Of a stretch of DNA of 19,647 nt, positions 1 through 5,797 are shown in pieces (the stretch's first letter is position 1; every line of letters starts with the position of its first letter). The notes under the pieces are model-generated. The model had not been told where the DNA came from. It saw only the letters and a list, made by a program, of their open reading frames with translations, and searched no databases. The position numbers and the translations under genes were made by a program. The stretch spans positions 1 to 19,647 of the forward strand of contig DASQGZ010000007.1 of NCBI GenBank assembly GCA_035632315.1, in the 5' to 3' direction. The DNA is from JAFDZW01 sp035632315. GTDB taxonomy: Bacteria; Bacteroidota; Ignavibacteria; Palsa-1295.

Positions 1-71
1 ATGTAAGGCATTCTTTCAAACTGTCCCACGACCGGACATTCGAACAGGGAACCACATCGGTATGGTTTTGC

Positions 72-109
72 TTTTCAAGTCCTCGTTTTCAAGTCTTCGA
101 TTTCAAGTC
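72..109. repeat. Three 14-nt-period tandem repeats (TTTTCAAGTC core) before tRNA-Ser
   Basis: The core TTTTCAAGTC occurs at 72-81 and 86-95, with a nine-base version TTTCAAGTC at 101-109. The start-to-start spacing is about 14 nt, and the last copy ends three bases before the mature tRNA. Nothing in the sequence shows a function. It could be part of the tRNA promoter or leader, or the decayed end of an upstream element. The 71 bases before it contain no convincing gene. Confidence 0.6.
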
Positions 110-112
110 AAA

Positions 113-199
113 GGAAGGGTGCAAGAGTGGTTTAATTGGCACGCCTGGAAAGCGTGTGTGCGTGAAAGCGTACCGAGGGTTCGAATCCCTCCCCTTCCG
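113..199 (+). tRNA. tRNA-Ser (anticodon GGA)
   Basis: A class II tRNA of 87 nt without an encoded CCA. The acceptor stem GGAAGGG (113-119) pairs with CCCTTCC (192-198), followed by discriminator G199. The D stem is CAA/TTG. The anticodon stem CACGC (140-144) pairs with GCGTG (152-156) around the loop CTGGAAA, putting GGA at 147-149. A long variable arm (157-174) has a stem GTGCG/CGTAC. The T stem GAGGG/CCCTC encloses TTCGAAT. The long variable arm and G discriminator are serine identity marks. It reads UCC and UCU codons. A T-run follows at 208-216. Confidence 0.97.
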
Positions 200-289
200 C
201 AAATCGGTCTTTTTTTTTAGCCTTTTTACATTTTTTGGATTTTAATGAAACGTATTGTAGATTAGCGGTGTATTTCTTGTATCGTCTTT
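200..289. other. Spacer between tRNA-Ser and the tagged lipoprotein gene
   Basis: T-rich spacer. A run of nine T residues (208-216) and further T-runs to 237 probably end tRNA transcription, although no separate hairpin lies before them. I see no clear -33/-7 promoter pair and no Shine-Dalgarno sequence before the lipoprotein start. Confidence 0.4.
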
Positions 290-721
290 ATGGGTATGAA
301 GATACTAATGATGTGTTGTCGTGGTTTTAATATGTATGTTACGCTTATTGCCCTTTGTGTATTAAGCGTAGTGGTATTATCGTCGTGTTCTCACAGCGTC
401 GATCCGAATCCTGTTTCCGGGACGTCCCATAAGATACTCCCAATGGACGCCCCGATAGCCGACACCCTTACCATCATTAATAATACATCAGAGCCGCTCA
501 GTGTATCGGTGACCTTTTCAGACGGTGGAGGAACATATGGCTCACCCGCTAATACTACAGTGTCATACCCGATCACGTCCGGCGTTACTGCCGTCAGCGT
601 TAATGGGGTTAATATTACCGAGGGCGTTTCAACAAAAGTGTTACTTCCCGACGGAACCGTGGTCTATGTAAAGTGGAGCGGGAATGTAATTGTGATTGCT
701 GATACGTTAGAGGTGAATTGA
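290..721 (+). CDS. Small lipoprotein ending in the ADTLEVN tail, unknown family
   Basis: The family is not recognised. The 143-aa product has a lipoprotein signal peptide with lipobox L30-S-S-C33, so the mature protein should be anchored to the inner or outer membrane. ATG at 290 and 296 are both possible starts; 296 gives a signal beginning MKILMM. The mature part, about 110 residues, is rich in Thr, Ser, Val and Gly, and looks like one beta-sandwich. Its last residues, VIVIADTLEVN, match the ends of the two mini-proteins at 2896-3075 and 3114-3257. An internal IADTL (residues 56-60) echoes the one in the tail (136-140). The gene converges on the 509-aa protein gene, with 20 bp between stop codons. 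That the tail is a tag or signal is inference. Confidence 0.8.
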   Translation: MGMKILMMCCRGFNMYVTLIALCVLSVVVLSSCSHSVDPNPVSGTSHKILPMDAPIADTLTIINNTSEPLSVSVTFSDGGGTYGSPANTTVSYPITSGVTAVSVNGVNITEGVSTKVLLPDGTVVYVKWSGNVIVIADTLEVN

Positions 722-741
722 AGCTATCGCTCCCCCTGCTT

Positions 742-2271
742 TTATAATTTTCCTTGTTTCTGTTTTTCTTCCAACATCTTAATGATCGCCTGCCATAACC
801 ACTCAAACGAGAGAATCTGGACACCTTCCTGGACCTCGACAACGTCGGATGTCCTGGCGCTCAATCGATCAAAGTATTGTTTCGACTTTACAGCAGTCAC
901 AGTAGGATCAAATGAGTTCGATTCCATAATCTGAAGCATTTTAAAGAATAATGCACTTCTACGATTCGTACTGACCTGAAGATACCGATTTCGATAGGTT
1001 CGTAGCGCGTCCATCCGGCTTATGATCGAACCGAAGTCATTCTTTTCTAACAGCATAATGATGTGAAGAATGAGAATGGCAATGTTATATCCACGTTTAT
1101 CTTTCTTAAAGTTCGGGACCGTACGCAGGAAACGATCGGGGTCCATTTGCGATTTCGCTCCTGAAATAGAATCGGAATGCGTGTGCCTTAGTGCAAAATC
1201 AAGGTAGAGTCCGTAAATGATCCATTTTTCTTTTATCTCTTCAGATTGAAATTGGAATCGGTTGTTCGACGTTGTTTTCAAAAGTACTTCAGATGCCTCT
1301 TTGAAATGCAGTGTGTGCATTTCTAAAAGGAATTGATATTCCATAAAATTAAACCAGTTTGCTCCGCCTTCAATATAGAGTGGTCTGCAGATTTCGACTA
1401 ACTCTTTTCCCTTAGTATATTCTCGCAATTGCAGAAAGCATGTCAACTCTTGCAGATAGAATTCTGCATATAATAGTTTATATGCAACATGTTTGTGTTT
1501 ATCGAAGTACTGAGTCGCATCTTCACAGGTATTTACGGATTCGAGGTATTGCTGTCCGATCTGTTTGGCATGGGCTCGAAGACGATAATAGTATAAGTTG
1601 AAATTGAACGAATCGATACTCGACTTGTAAGCATCTAATTGGGAAAGATACGACTGGCAGACATCAATGAGATCAGGTTGCTCGGCAGCTGATCTGGAAA
1701 ACCGTATGGTCAGCCGTTCGTATAACTCTTGTGCTACGAGCTCAGCCTCAAATGTCCGCAATTGGTTTCGAAGCATTTGATCATACTTATCATATTGCCG
1801 CTCAGACCCGCTAAAACGGCTGTAATTTCTCAGGACGAGGAGGTATTGCAATGAATTCCAGGTGAAATCATACTTCAGGGCTTGTGTCAATCCGCTTTCC
1901 GCGAGTTTAACAGAGCTGTTCCGAGCCCCAAAGCCAACTAACGTATTGATCCAGAAAAGATTTTTAGCATTTTGGTACCTAGCGACGGAGAATTCGGAAA
2001 AGTCCGGCTCTCGGATGTCAAGGAAGAATAAAAGATTAAGGAGCTTTCGTTTTAACCTGTTTTTAAGGGTTGTATATTTAGTATCAATTTTTGGAGCACC
2101 ATAGACAAGTTCGGCAGCCGAGAGGTCAGTTGTTACCTTATTCTCCTTAAATCCATAATATAGCTTTGAAATGTAGTCCGTATCGCCTTGGGATGGCTCA
2201 TCATCGATTACATCGAGATTTTTTTCTCTATACCGAGTGACAATTTGTGCTATTTCGCGTAAATATTTCAA
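742..2271 (-). CDS. 509-aa helical-repeat (TPR-like) protein, possible peptide sensor
   Basis: I do not recognise a named family. The protein is almost wholly alpha-helical, with no signal peptide or membrane segment, so probably cytoplasmic. Residues about 224-256, 263-296 and 304-335 look like paired helices with TPR-like aromatic and small-residue spacing. The N-terminal 90 residues include a basic helix LKNRLKRKLL (69-78) that could bind nucleic acid, but I cannot show a helix-turn-helix. The frame opens with TTG at 2271; the upstream in-frame stop is 18 nt away and no ATG or GTG lies nearby, so TTG or an unusual start must be used. It is flanked on both sides by genes for ADTLEVN-tailed proteins: convergent lipoprotein, divergent mini-genes. 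A TPR-like protein beside short exported peptides recalls RRNPP sensors (Rap, NprR, PlcR, Rgg), but this link rests on layout only. Confidence 0.8.
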   Translation of the reverse strand: MKYLREIAQIVTRYREKNLDVIDDEPSQGDTDYISKLYYGFKENKVTTDLSAAELVYGAPKIDTKYTTLKNRLKRKLLNLLFFLDIREPDFSEFSVARYQNAKNLFWINTLVGFGARNSSVKLAESGLTQALKYDFTWNSLQYLLVLRNYSRFSGSERQYDKYDQMLRNQLRTFEAELVAQELYERLTIRFSRSAAEQPDLIDVCQSYLSQLDAYKSSIDSFNFNLYYYRLRAHAKQIGQQYLESVNTCEDATQYFDKHKHVAYKLLYAEFYLQELTCFLQLREYTKGKELVEICRPLYIEGGANWFNFMEYQFLLEMHTLHFKEASEVLLKTTSNNRFQFQSEEIKEKWIIYGLYLDFALRHTHSDSISGAKSQMDPDRFLRTVPNFKKDKRGYNIAILILHIIMLLEKNDFGSIISRMDALRTYRNRYLQVSTNRRSALFFKMLQIMESNSFDPTVTAVKSKQYFDRLSARTSDVVEVQEGVQILSFEWLWQAIIKMLEEKQKQGKL

Positions 2272-2438
2272 ATTGTTAAAATTACATTAATCTGCTGAAA
2301 AATAATAACTTACCAGACATTCTATGCTTAATCATCTTATCAAAAATTTGCATAATTTCGTTGCATCAGTTAAAATTAACCGATTATTTTATGTGATAAT
2401 TTCATTTTTTTTGATTTTCTTTTTCACTTTCGACATCG

Positions 2439-2446
2439 TAATTTTG
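2439..2446 (+). promoter_or_regulatory. Candidate -7 element TAATTTTG
   Basis: This fits the Bacteroidota TAnnTTTG -7 consensus. The nearest upstream TTG (2411-2413) is 25 bp away, slightly longer than the usual spacing. If used, transcription would start near 2452 and give either a leader of about 440 nt for the mini-genes or a separate small RNA. Confidence 0.3.
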
Positions 2447-2596
2447 TACTGTGATTATTGAAAAGGGGAGAAAATAACGGTTTTGTTAATCAGTGGAGGA
2501 GAACAGGGAATTTAGAGTTTACAACGGCACTAACCAGACTTAAGCCCTTATAACTGTCGTTCGTTGGTAGAAAACAGAGAAAAAAGAGACACAAGA

Positions 2597-2621
2597 GGTG
2601 AAAAGTAAATAATTTTTCACC
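2597..2621 (+). promoter_or_regulatory. 8-bp hairpin GGTGAAAA/TTTTCACC
   Basis: GGTGAAAA (2597-2604) is the exact complement of TTTTCACC (2614-2621), with a 9-nt AT-rich loop. It could be an RNA hairpin in a long leader or a DNA operator. It lacks a following T-run, so it is not a standard terminator in the plus direction. Confidence 0.4.
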
Positions 2622-2699
2622 GACTAATGTGATAATTCGTGCTTTTTTGCTCGAATTGATTATTGTTCATTGAAAATTTAGATCAGTTGCAAGTGATTG

Positions 2700-2722
2700 A
2701 ATCAATTTATCTTAAATTGATT
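2700..2722. promoter_or_regulatory. Perfect 10-bp inverted repeat, candidate operator
   Basis: AATCAATTTA (2700-2709) and TAAATTGATT (2713-2722) are exact complements around the 3-nt centre TCT. A 23-bp dyad this symmetric between divergent genes is typical of a binding site for a dimeric regulator. It has no GC-rich stem or T-run, so a terminator is unlikely. The regulator is unknown; the divergent 509-aa protein is one candidate. Confidence 0.5.
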
Positions 2723-2840
2723 TGTGCGTTGCTTAAACCACATTTCAACAAAAAAAACCGCTTAAATTAAGCTAAATTCGCCAATTTATTGTTGTGATAA
2801 AAATTGGTGAAGTGTTCAGTAGTACCCTATTTGAACAAGG

Positions 2841-2848
2841 TATTTTTG
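2841..2848 (+). promoter_or_regulatory. Candidate -7 element TATTTTTG before the mini-genes
   Basis: TATTTTTG matches TAnnTTTG and would place a transcription start near 2855, about 40 nt before the first mini-gene. I found no well-spaced TTG at -33, so this is only a candidate. Confidence 0.3.
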
Positions 2849-2895
2849 TATCACGATAATCAATTACTGATTACAATCACTGATCAATTACGACT

Positions 2896-3075
2896 ATGTC
2901 AATCGTTGCTGTATTTATAATGTGTCTGCACTCAATGTTCGGTGTGCAACATGGATATACCTCGCAACAAATTCATGCTGCTGAAGCAAGTGCTTACCAA
3001 GCTTCGGGAGTTGGTAATAATGGCAGTGATAATCCCGGGTTGATCGTCGTAGCTGATACGCTTGAAGTAAACTGA
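2896..3075 (+). CDS. 59-aa secreted-peptide-like mini-protein with ADTLEVN tail (copy 1)
   Basis: Family unknown. Starting at ATG 2896 the product begins MSIVAVFIMCLHSMFG, a hydrophobic stretch resembling a signal or leader segment. A polar middle with IHAAEA, a possible signal-peptidase site, leads to a Gly/Asn-rich linker. It ends GLIVVADTLEVN directly before TGA. The next gene is a clear paralogue: both start M-[ST]-I, share I-M-x-L and F-G in the hydrophobic part, have an AA before the linker, and share the last 12 residues apart from one Leu/Ile. No Shine-Dalgarno sequence precedes the ATG. It lies 38 nt before copy 2 on the same strand, divergent from the helical-repeat protein. Precursor of a secreted signalling or bioactive peptide is my preferred, unproven, reading. 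Confidence 0.75.
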   Translation: MSIVAVFIMCLHSMFGVQHGYTSQQIHAAEASAYQASGVGNNGSDNPGLIVVADTLEVN

Positions 3076-3113
3076 TTCGATTATTACTCTTATTTTATAG
3101 AAAGACCACCACA

Positions 3114-3257
3114 ATGACTATCTTACTCTCCACCATTATCATGAATCTTACGATGCTGTTTGGTTATACACCGACAACGACTCAGGTGAATGCAGCTGTT
3201 GCTGCAGACCAACAAGCAGGTATCATTGTGGTAGCTGACACTCTTGAGGTAAACTAA
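3114..3257 (+). CDS. 47-aa secreted-peptide-like mini-protein with ADTLEVN tail (copy 2)
   Basis: Family unknown, paralogue of the preceding gene. The product opens MTILLSTIIMNLTMLFG (hydrophobic), continues through a short polar stretch with VNAAVAA, and ends AGIIVVADTLEVN before TAA. It is 12 residues shorter than copy 1, and all the difference lies in the middle linker, while both ends are kept. Codons for the shared tail differ from copy 1 mostly at third positions, so this is an old duplication under protein-level constraint. A strong terminator follows 75 nt later, suggesting one bicistronic transcript. Residues after the AA could be released as a mature peptide; this is inference. Confidence 0.75.
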   Translation: MTILLSTIIMNLTMLFGYTPTTTQVNAAVAADQQAGIIVVADTLEVN

Positions 3258-3331
3258 AAGTTTTAGTTTTTTTGGTTCTCTTATCTACAAGTACTATCCA
3301 TCCAGTGATTAGTAGCTTGTATCCCGTGGCA

Positions 3332-3360
3332 GGGGCATTCTTTCGAGAGTGCCCCTTTTT
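3332..3360 (+). terminator. Rho-independent terminator after the mini-genes
   Basis: GGGGCATTCT (3332-3341) pairs with AGAGTGCCCC (3346-3355), with one G-T wobble, around a TTCG tetraloop, followed by TTTTTATTTT. It separates the mini-gene transcript from the amine oxidase gene downstream. This is the strongest terminator in the window. Confidence 0.92.
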
Positions 3361-3455
3361 ATTTTAAATAGTTCTTCGTGGCTGTCTTTCTCGATCATTA
3401 ACATTTTTACAATACTGTTTGCCAAAACATCCTCAATTTCGTATATTTATAGAAT

Positions 3456-5015
3456 ATGTCGTACCCCCGGATAGCAAAAAACCCGATCCTTCGGATGCTT
3501 CAGCGCGTATTTGCCCAATCGGCAAATGCTTCTGGTGCAGAGCATCCGGCAAGAAGATCAGAGAATGGGGTCTCGAGGCGGACGTTTATAAAGGGAGCAG
3601 CGCTTAGCGCGGCAGCAGCTGCCTTCCCATTACCGGTTGCGGCAGCCGCTTCTTCTAAAAAAGTTGTTATTATCGGCGCAGGGCTTGCAGGGCTCAATGC
3701 CGCGTACACTCTTCAAAAGGCTGGCGTCGCAACAGAGATATATGAGGGAAGCCCCCGCTCGGGCGGCAGGATATTTTCCGTCACAGATGCGATGGGCCCC
3801 GGGCTTGTTGCCGAGTATGGCGGTGAATTTATCGATGCAAAACATGCTGATCTTCTCGGCCTTGCAAGTGAATTTGGGCTGAAGGTTCTCGATCGACGTG
3901 CACTTGCGGATCCCAAACTGGTCCGGCAGGCATTTTTTTTCGACGGCAAATTTTATTCTGAGAAAGAGATCGTCGATGCGTTCTCTCCCGCGATCGAACG
4001 GATCGCCAAAGACTCAGCTGTTCTACAGCATAACCCGACGTACGATCACCATTCGACGAATGCGACGACATTTGATAAAATGCCGCTCTCGCAATATCTG
4101 TCTTCCCTTGGCTTCGAGGATTGGCTGTATAAATTACTCCGCGCCGCGTATGTCACCGAGTTCGGATTGGAGATAGAAGAACAGTCGACGCTGAATTTCC
4201 TCAGTATGTTTCCGAGAGTTAACACCGATTCAACACTAGAACTCTATGGTGATGGGGCAGAACGCTATAAGATCTCCGGTGGCAATGAGCAAGTGACCAA
4301 AGCACTCTCAAAAAAACTCGACGGACATATTCATTTGTCGCATAAGCTTATTTCGATCAGATCCGACGGCAGGGGATTTGCAATGACATTCAAGATCGGG
4401 GATGATAAGTTCGTTGACGTCAAAGCAGACATGCTTGTGCTTGCGATCCCGTTTTCGGTATTACGTCATATAGATACGAAGGTCGAACTGCCAAAATGGA
4501 AAAAGAATGCAATTATGGAGCTGGGATATGGCACGAATGCAAAGGTGATGCTCGGATTTTCAAAACGCTTATGGAATGAGAAAGGGTACTCGGGAGAGGT
4601 ATTCAGCAATGAGAATTATCAATTGATCTGGGACAATACGGAATTTCAACAGGGTGACTCGGGTGGGTTGACGATCTTTCTAGGAGGTCACGCTGGCGTT
4701 CAATCGGAAAGCGGTATGGCTGACGAGCAGGCGAATTATTTTGCACCCGCGCTTGAAAAGACATTTCCCGGAATAACAGCAGTGCGAAATTTTTATGACA
4801 AACGGATGCATTGGCCGAGCTACCCATTCTCACTCGGGAGCTATTCGGTATATAAAAAAGGTCAATGGACTACCATTCGTGGGGCTGAGTTCAAACCGGT
4901 TGGGAATCTTTTTTTTGCAGGGGAGCACTGCAGTCTCGAATTTCAAGGCTATATGAACGGGGCGGCTGAAACCGGGCGCCGTGCTGCAGTAGAAATACTA
5001 AAAGCAATGGTCTAA
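3456..5015 (+). CDS. Tat-exported flavin monoamine oxidase family protein
   Basis: A 519-aa FAD-dependent amine oxidase. A twin-arginine motif SRRTFIK (residues 40-46) followed by an Ala-rich hydrophobic stretch indicates folded export by Tat. The Rossmann FAD site is VVIIGAGLAG (70-79), followed by a GGRI element (the SGGRIF stretch) as in MAO, polyamine oxidase and tryptophan 2-monooxygenase relatives. The C-terminal FAD motif is NLFFAGEHCS with GYMNGAAETG. The family oxidises amines or amino acids with release of H2O2 and ammonia; the substrate cannot be read from the sequence. The ATG at 3456 gives an unusually long 39-residue pre-RR region; a start nearer the RR motif may be the real one. 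It is transcribed alone and converges on the small membrane protein gene at 5030. Confidence 0.9.
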   Translation: MSYPRIAKNPILRMLQRVFAQSANASGAEHPARRSENGVSRRTFIKGAALSAAAAAFPLPVAAAASSKKVVIIGAGLAGLNAAYTLQKAGVATEIYEGSPRSGGRIFSVTDAMGPGLVAEYGGEFIDAKHADLLGLASEFGLKVLDRRALADPKLVRQAFFFDGKFYSEKEIVDAFSPAIERIAKDSAVLQHNPTYDHHSTNATTFDKMPLSQYLSSLGFEDWLYKLLRAAYVTEFGLEIEEQSTLNFLSMFPRVNTDSTLELYGDGAERYKISGGNEQVTKALSKKLDGHIHLSHKLISIRSDGRGFAMTFKIGDDKFVDVKADMLVLAIPFSVLRHIDTKVELPKWKKNAIMELGYGTNAKVMLGFSKRLWNEKGYSGEVFSNENYQLIWDNTEFQQGDSGGLTIFLGGHAGVQSESGMADEQANYFAPALEKTFPGITAVRNFYDKRMHWPSYPFSLGSYSVYKKGQWTTIRGAEFKPVGNLFFAGEHCSLEFQGYMNGAAETGRRAAVEILKAMV

Positions 5016-5029
5016 TACATCGTGACGAA

Positions 5030-5209
5030 TTATTGCTTCGGCTTCGATGATCGCGAAACATTCTTAAAGAGCAGACTCACCCCCCAGAGGATCAAGAGCG
5101 ACGGAAAGATCACATCCCATAGTGGAAGATGTATATCAAAGACATTCCGGAGCATGATCGTGGCTCCGATGATCACGAGCAGGGCTCCCCAAAACATTCC
5201 GCTTGACAT
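5030..5209 (-). CDS. 59-aa membrane protein matching the N-terminal half of LiaF-like protein
   Basis: Two predicted membrane helices: MFWGALLVIIGATIMLRNVF and, after HLPLWD, VIFPSLLILWGVSLLF. It aligns with residues 9-52 of the LiaF-like protein just upstream, sharing the pattern W-G/A-x-L-x-I-x-G-x-x-x-x-x-RNVF-x-x-x-LP and the I-x-P-x-x-I-x-x-x-G-x-SLL segment, but lacks the C-terminal domain. ATG at 5209 is preceded by AAAGGA at good spacing. The gap to the preceding gene is 15 nt, so they form one transcript. The fold matches the DUF5668 (LiaI/LiaF transmembrane) type. A role in envelope stress sensing is inferred from the family. Confidence 0.8.
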   Translation of the reverse strand: MSSGMFWGALLVIIGATIMLRNVFDIHLPLWDVIFPSLLILWGVSLLFKNVSRSSKPKQ

Positions 5210-5224
5210 TGCCGGTATCCTTTC

Positions 5225-5767
5225 TTACAAAGTGGTTGTGCTGGTGTCCTGAAATATCTTGAGATCGCCGAAGACAACATCGCAGCGCAGATCAACGAAC
5301 GGTTCACCTTCTTTATAGCTCGGCGTAAAATACTTTCGTTCTCCGAACGTGACGACGGATCCGTCGGGCATTCTGCCGCTAGCAAAAACGCTCGATACTT
5401 TGATACGGGTCGGAGTGTTCGGGTTGATCATCACCGAAGCGCTCGAAAAGACAGCATCGACATCGACACGAATAGTTGCGCCATTCGGTTTAACGTTGCG
5501 CAGATCAAAATCGCCTTTGCCGAAGACGACACTATGCTGCCCGCCTTCTCTGACTTGCGTCGAGCCCCCGTGAAAGAACACCGTATTTTCATTTCCGGAT
5601 GATTCTCTTGAACCCATCAGGAGGCTGATCCCAAGCGAAATAATAATCACTGGAATAACGATTCCCATTACAGGAAGATCGACTTTGAACACATTCCGGA
5701 TAATAAGGAGAATACCGGCAAGAATCAGGATTCCGGCCCAGTAGGTTTCACGAAATAAGAAATTCAT
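5225..5767 (-). CDS. LiaF-like cell-envelope stress protein
   Basis: A 180-aa protein with two N-terminal membrane helices (about 9-24 and 32-52) of the LiaI/LiaF transmembrane type, then a soluble C-terminal part (about 62-175) made of short beta strands. This includes VVFGKGDFDLR, a DVDAVFSSASVMI stretch, TRIKVSSVFASG and DVVFGDLKIF, the repeating V-F-G/V-F-x-S pattern of the LiaF C-terminal (DUF2154-like) beta-helix. In Firmicutes LiaF inhibits the LiaRS response to cell-wall antibiotics; in Bacteroidota relatives the role is less clear and no liaRS pair is visible here. It is the middle gene of a minus-strand set, 30 nt after the propeller lipoprotein. Confidence 0.85.
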   Translation of the reverse strand: MNFLFRETYWAGILILAGILLIIRNVFKVDLPVMGIVIPVIIISLGISLLMGSRESSGNENTVFFHGGSTQVREGGQHSVVFGKGDFDLRNVKPNGATIRVDVDAVFSSASVMINPNTPTRIKVSSVFASGRMPDGSVVTFGERKYFTPSYKEGEPFVDLRCDVVFGDLKIFQDTSTTTL

Positions 5768-5797
5768 AATGACGACGATGAATTATGACGATAAATG

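Larger units (their letters stand above)
2392..2800 (+). repeat. Dispersed TGTGATWA motif, four copies
   Basis: TGTGATAA begins at 2392, 2628 and 2793, and TGTGATTA at 2450, all on the plus strand. A near-complement TATCAC lies at 2849-2854. The motif resembles the TGTGA half-site of CRP/FNR-family regulators, but no copy has a properly spaced TCACA partner, so it may be a single-site repeat or an effect of AT-rich composition. Confidence 0.4.
2272..2895. promoter_or_regulatory. AT-rich divergent intergenic region with several inverted repeats
   Basis: These 624 bp lie between the TTG start of the helical-repeat protein and the first mini-gene, and are far more AT-rich than the rest of the window. 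They hold an 8-bp hairpin (2597-2621), inverted repeats at 2634-2657 and 2773-2788, a perfect 10-bp inverted repeat (2700-2722), three exact copies of TGTGATAA plus one TGTGATTA, and a 9-bp direct repeat ATCAATTAC (2859-2867 and 2883-2891). A TAATTTTG at 2439-2446 and a TATTTTTG at 2841-2848 fit the Bacteroidota -7 consensus TAnnTTTG. The density suggests a regulated divergent promoter, or a small RNA in 2450-2620. No protein gene is convincing. Confidence 0.6.

Noticed and set aside
2392..2404. CRP-like binding site at TGTGATAATTTCA
   Set aside because: Only one half-site is present; no TCACA at the right spacing, so a true CRP-type site is not supported.
2324..2461. A 45-codon plus-strand frame encoding a hydrophobic, Phe-rich peptide (MLNHLIKN start)
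   Set aside because: It lies in very AT-rich DNA where TTT/ATT codons make hydrophobic frames by chance, lacks the ADTLEVN tail, and overlaps the candidate -7 element. Not listed as a gene, though a relative with the same frame would change this.
2932..3114. 60-aa minus-strand frame opposite the mini-genes
   Set aside because: It is antisense to the conserved-tail mini-genes; the codon-level conservation belongs to the plus strand.
1..3365. CRISPR array, transposase or phage genes
   Set aside because: I saw no regularly spaced direct repeats of CRISPR size, no transposase or integrase motifs and no terminal inverted repeats of an insertion sequence.
3419..3607. 62-aa frame MPKHPQFRIF overlapping the amine oxidase start
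   Set aside because: It overlaps the coding start of a clear gene in another frame and has no recognisable features.
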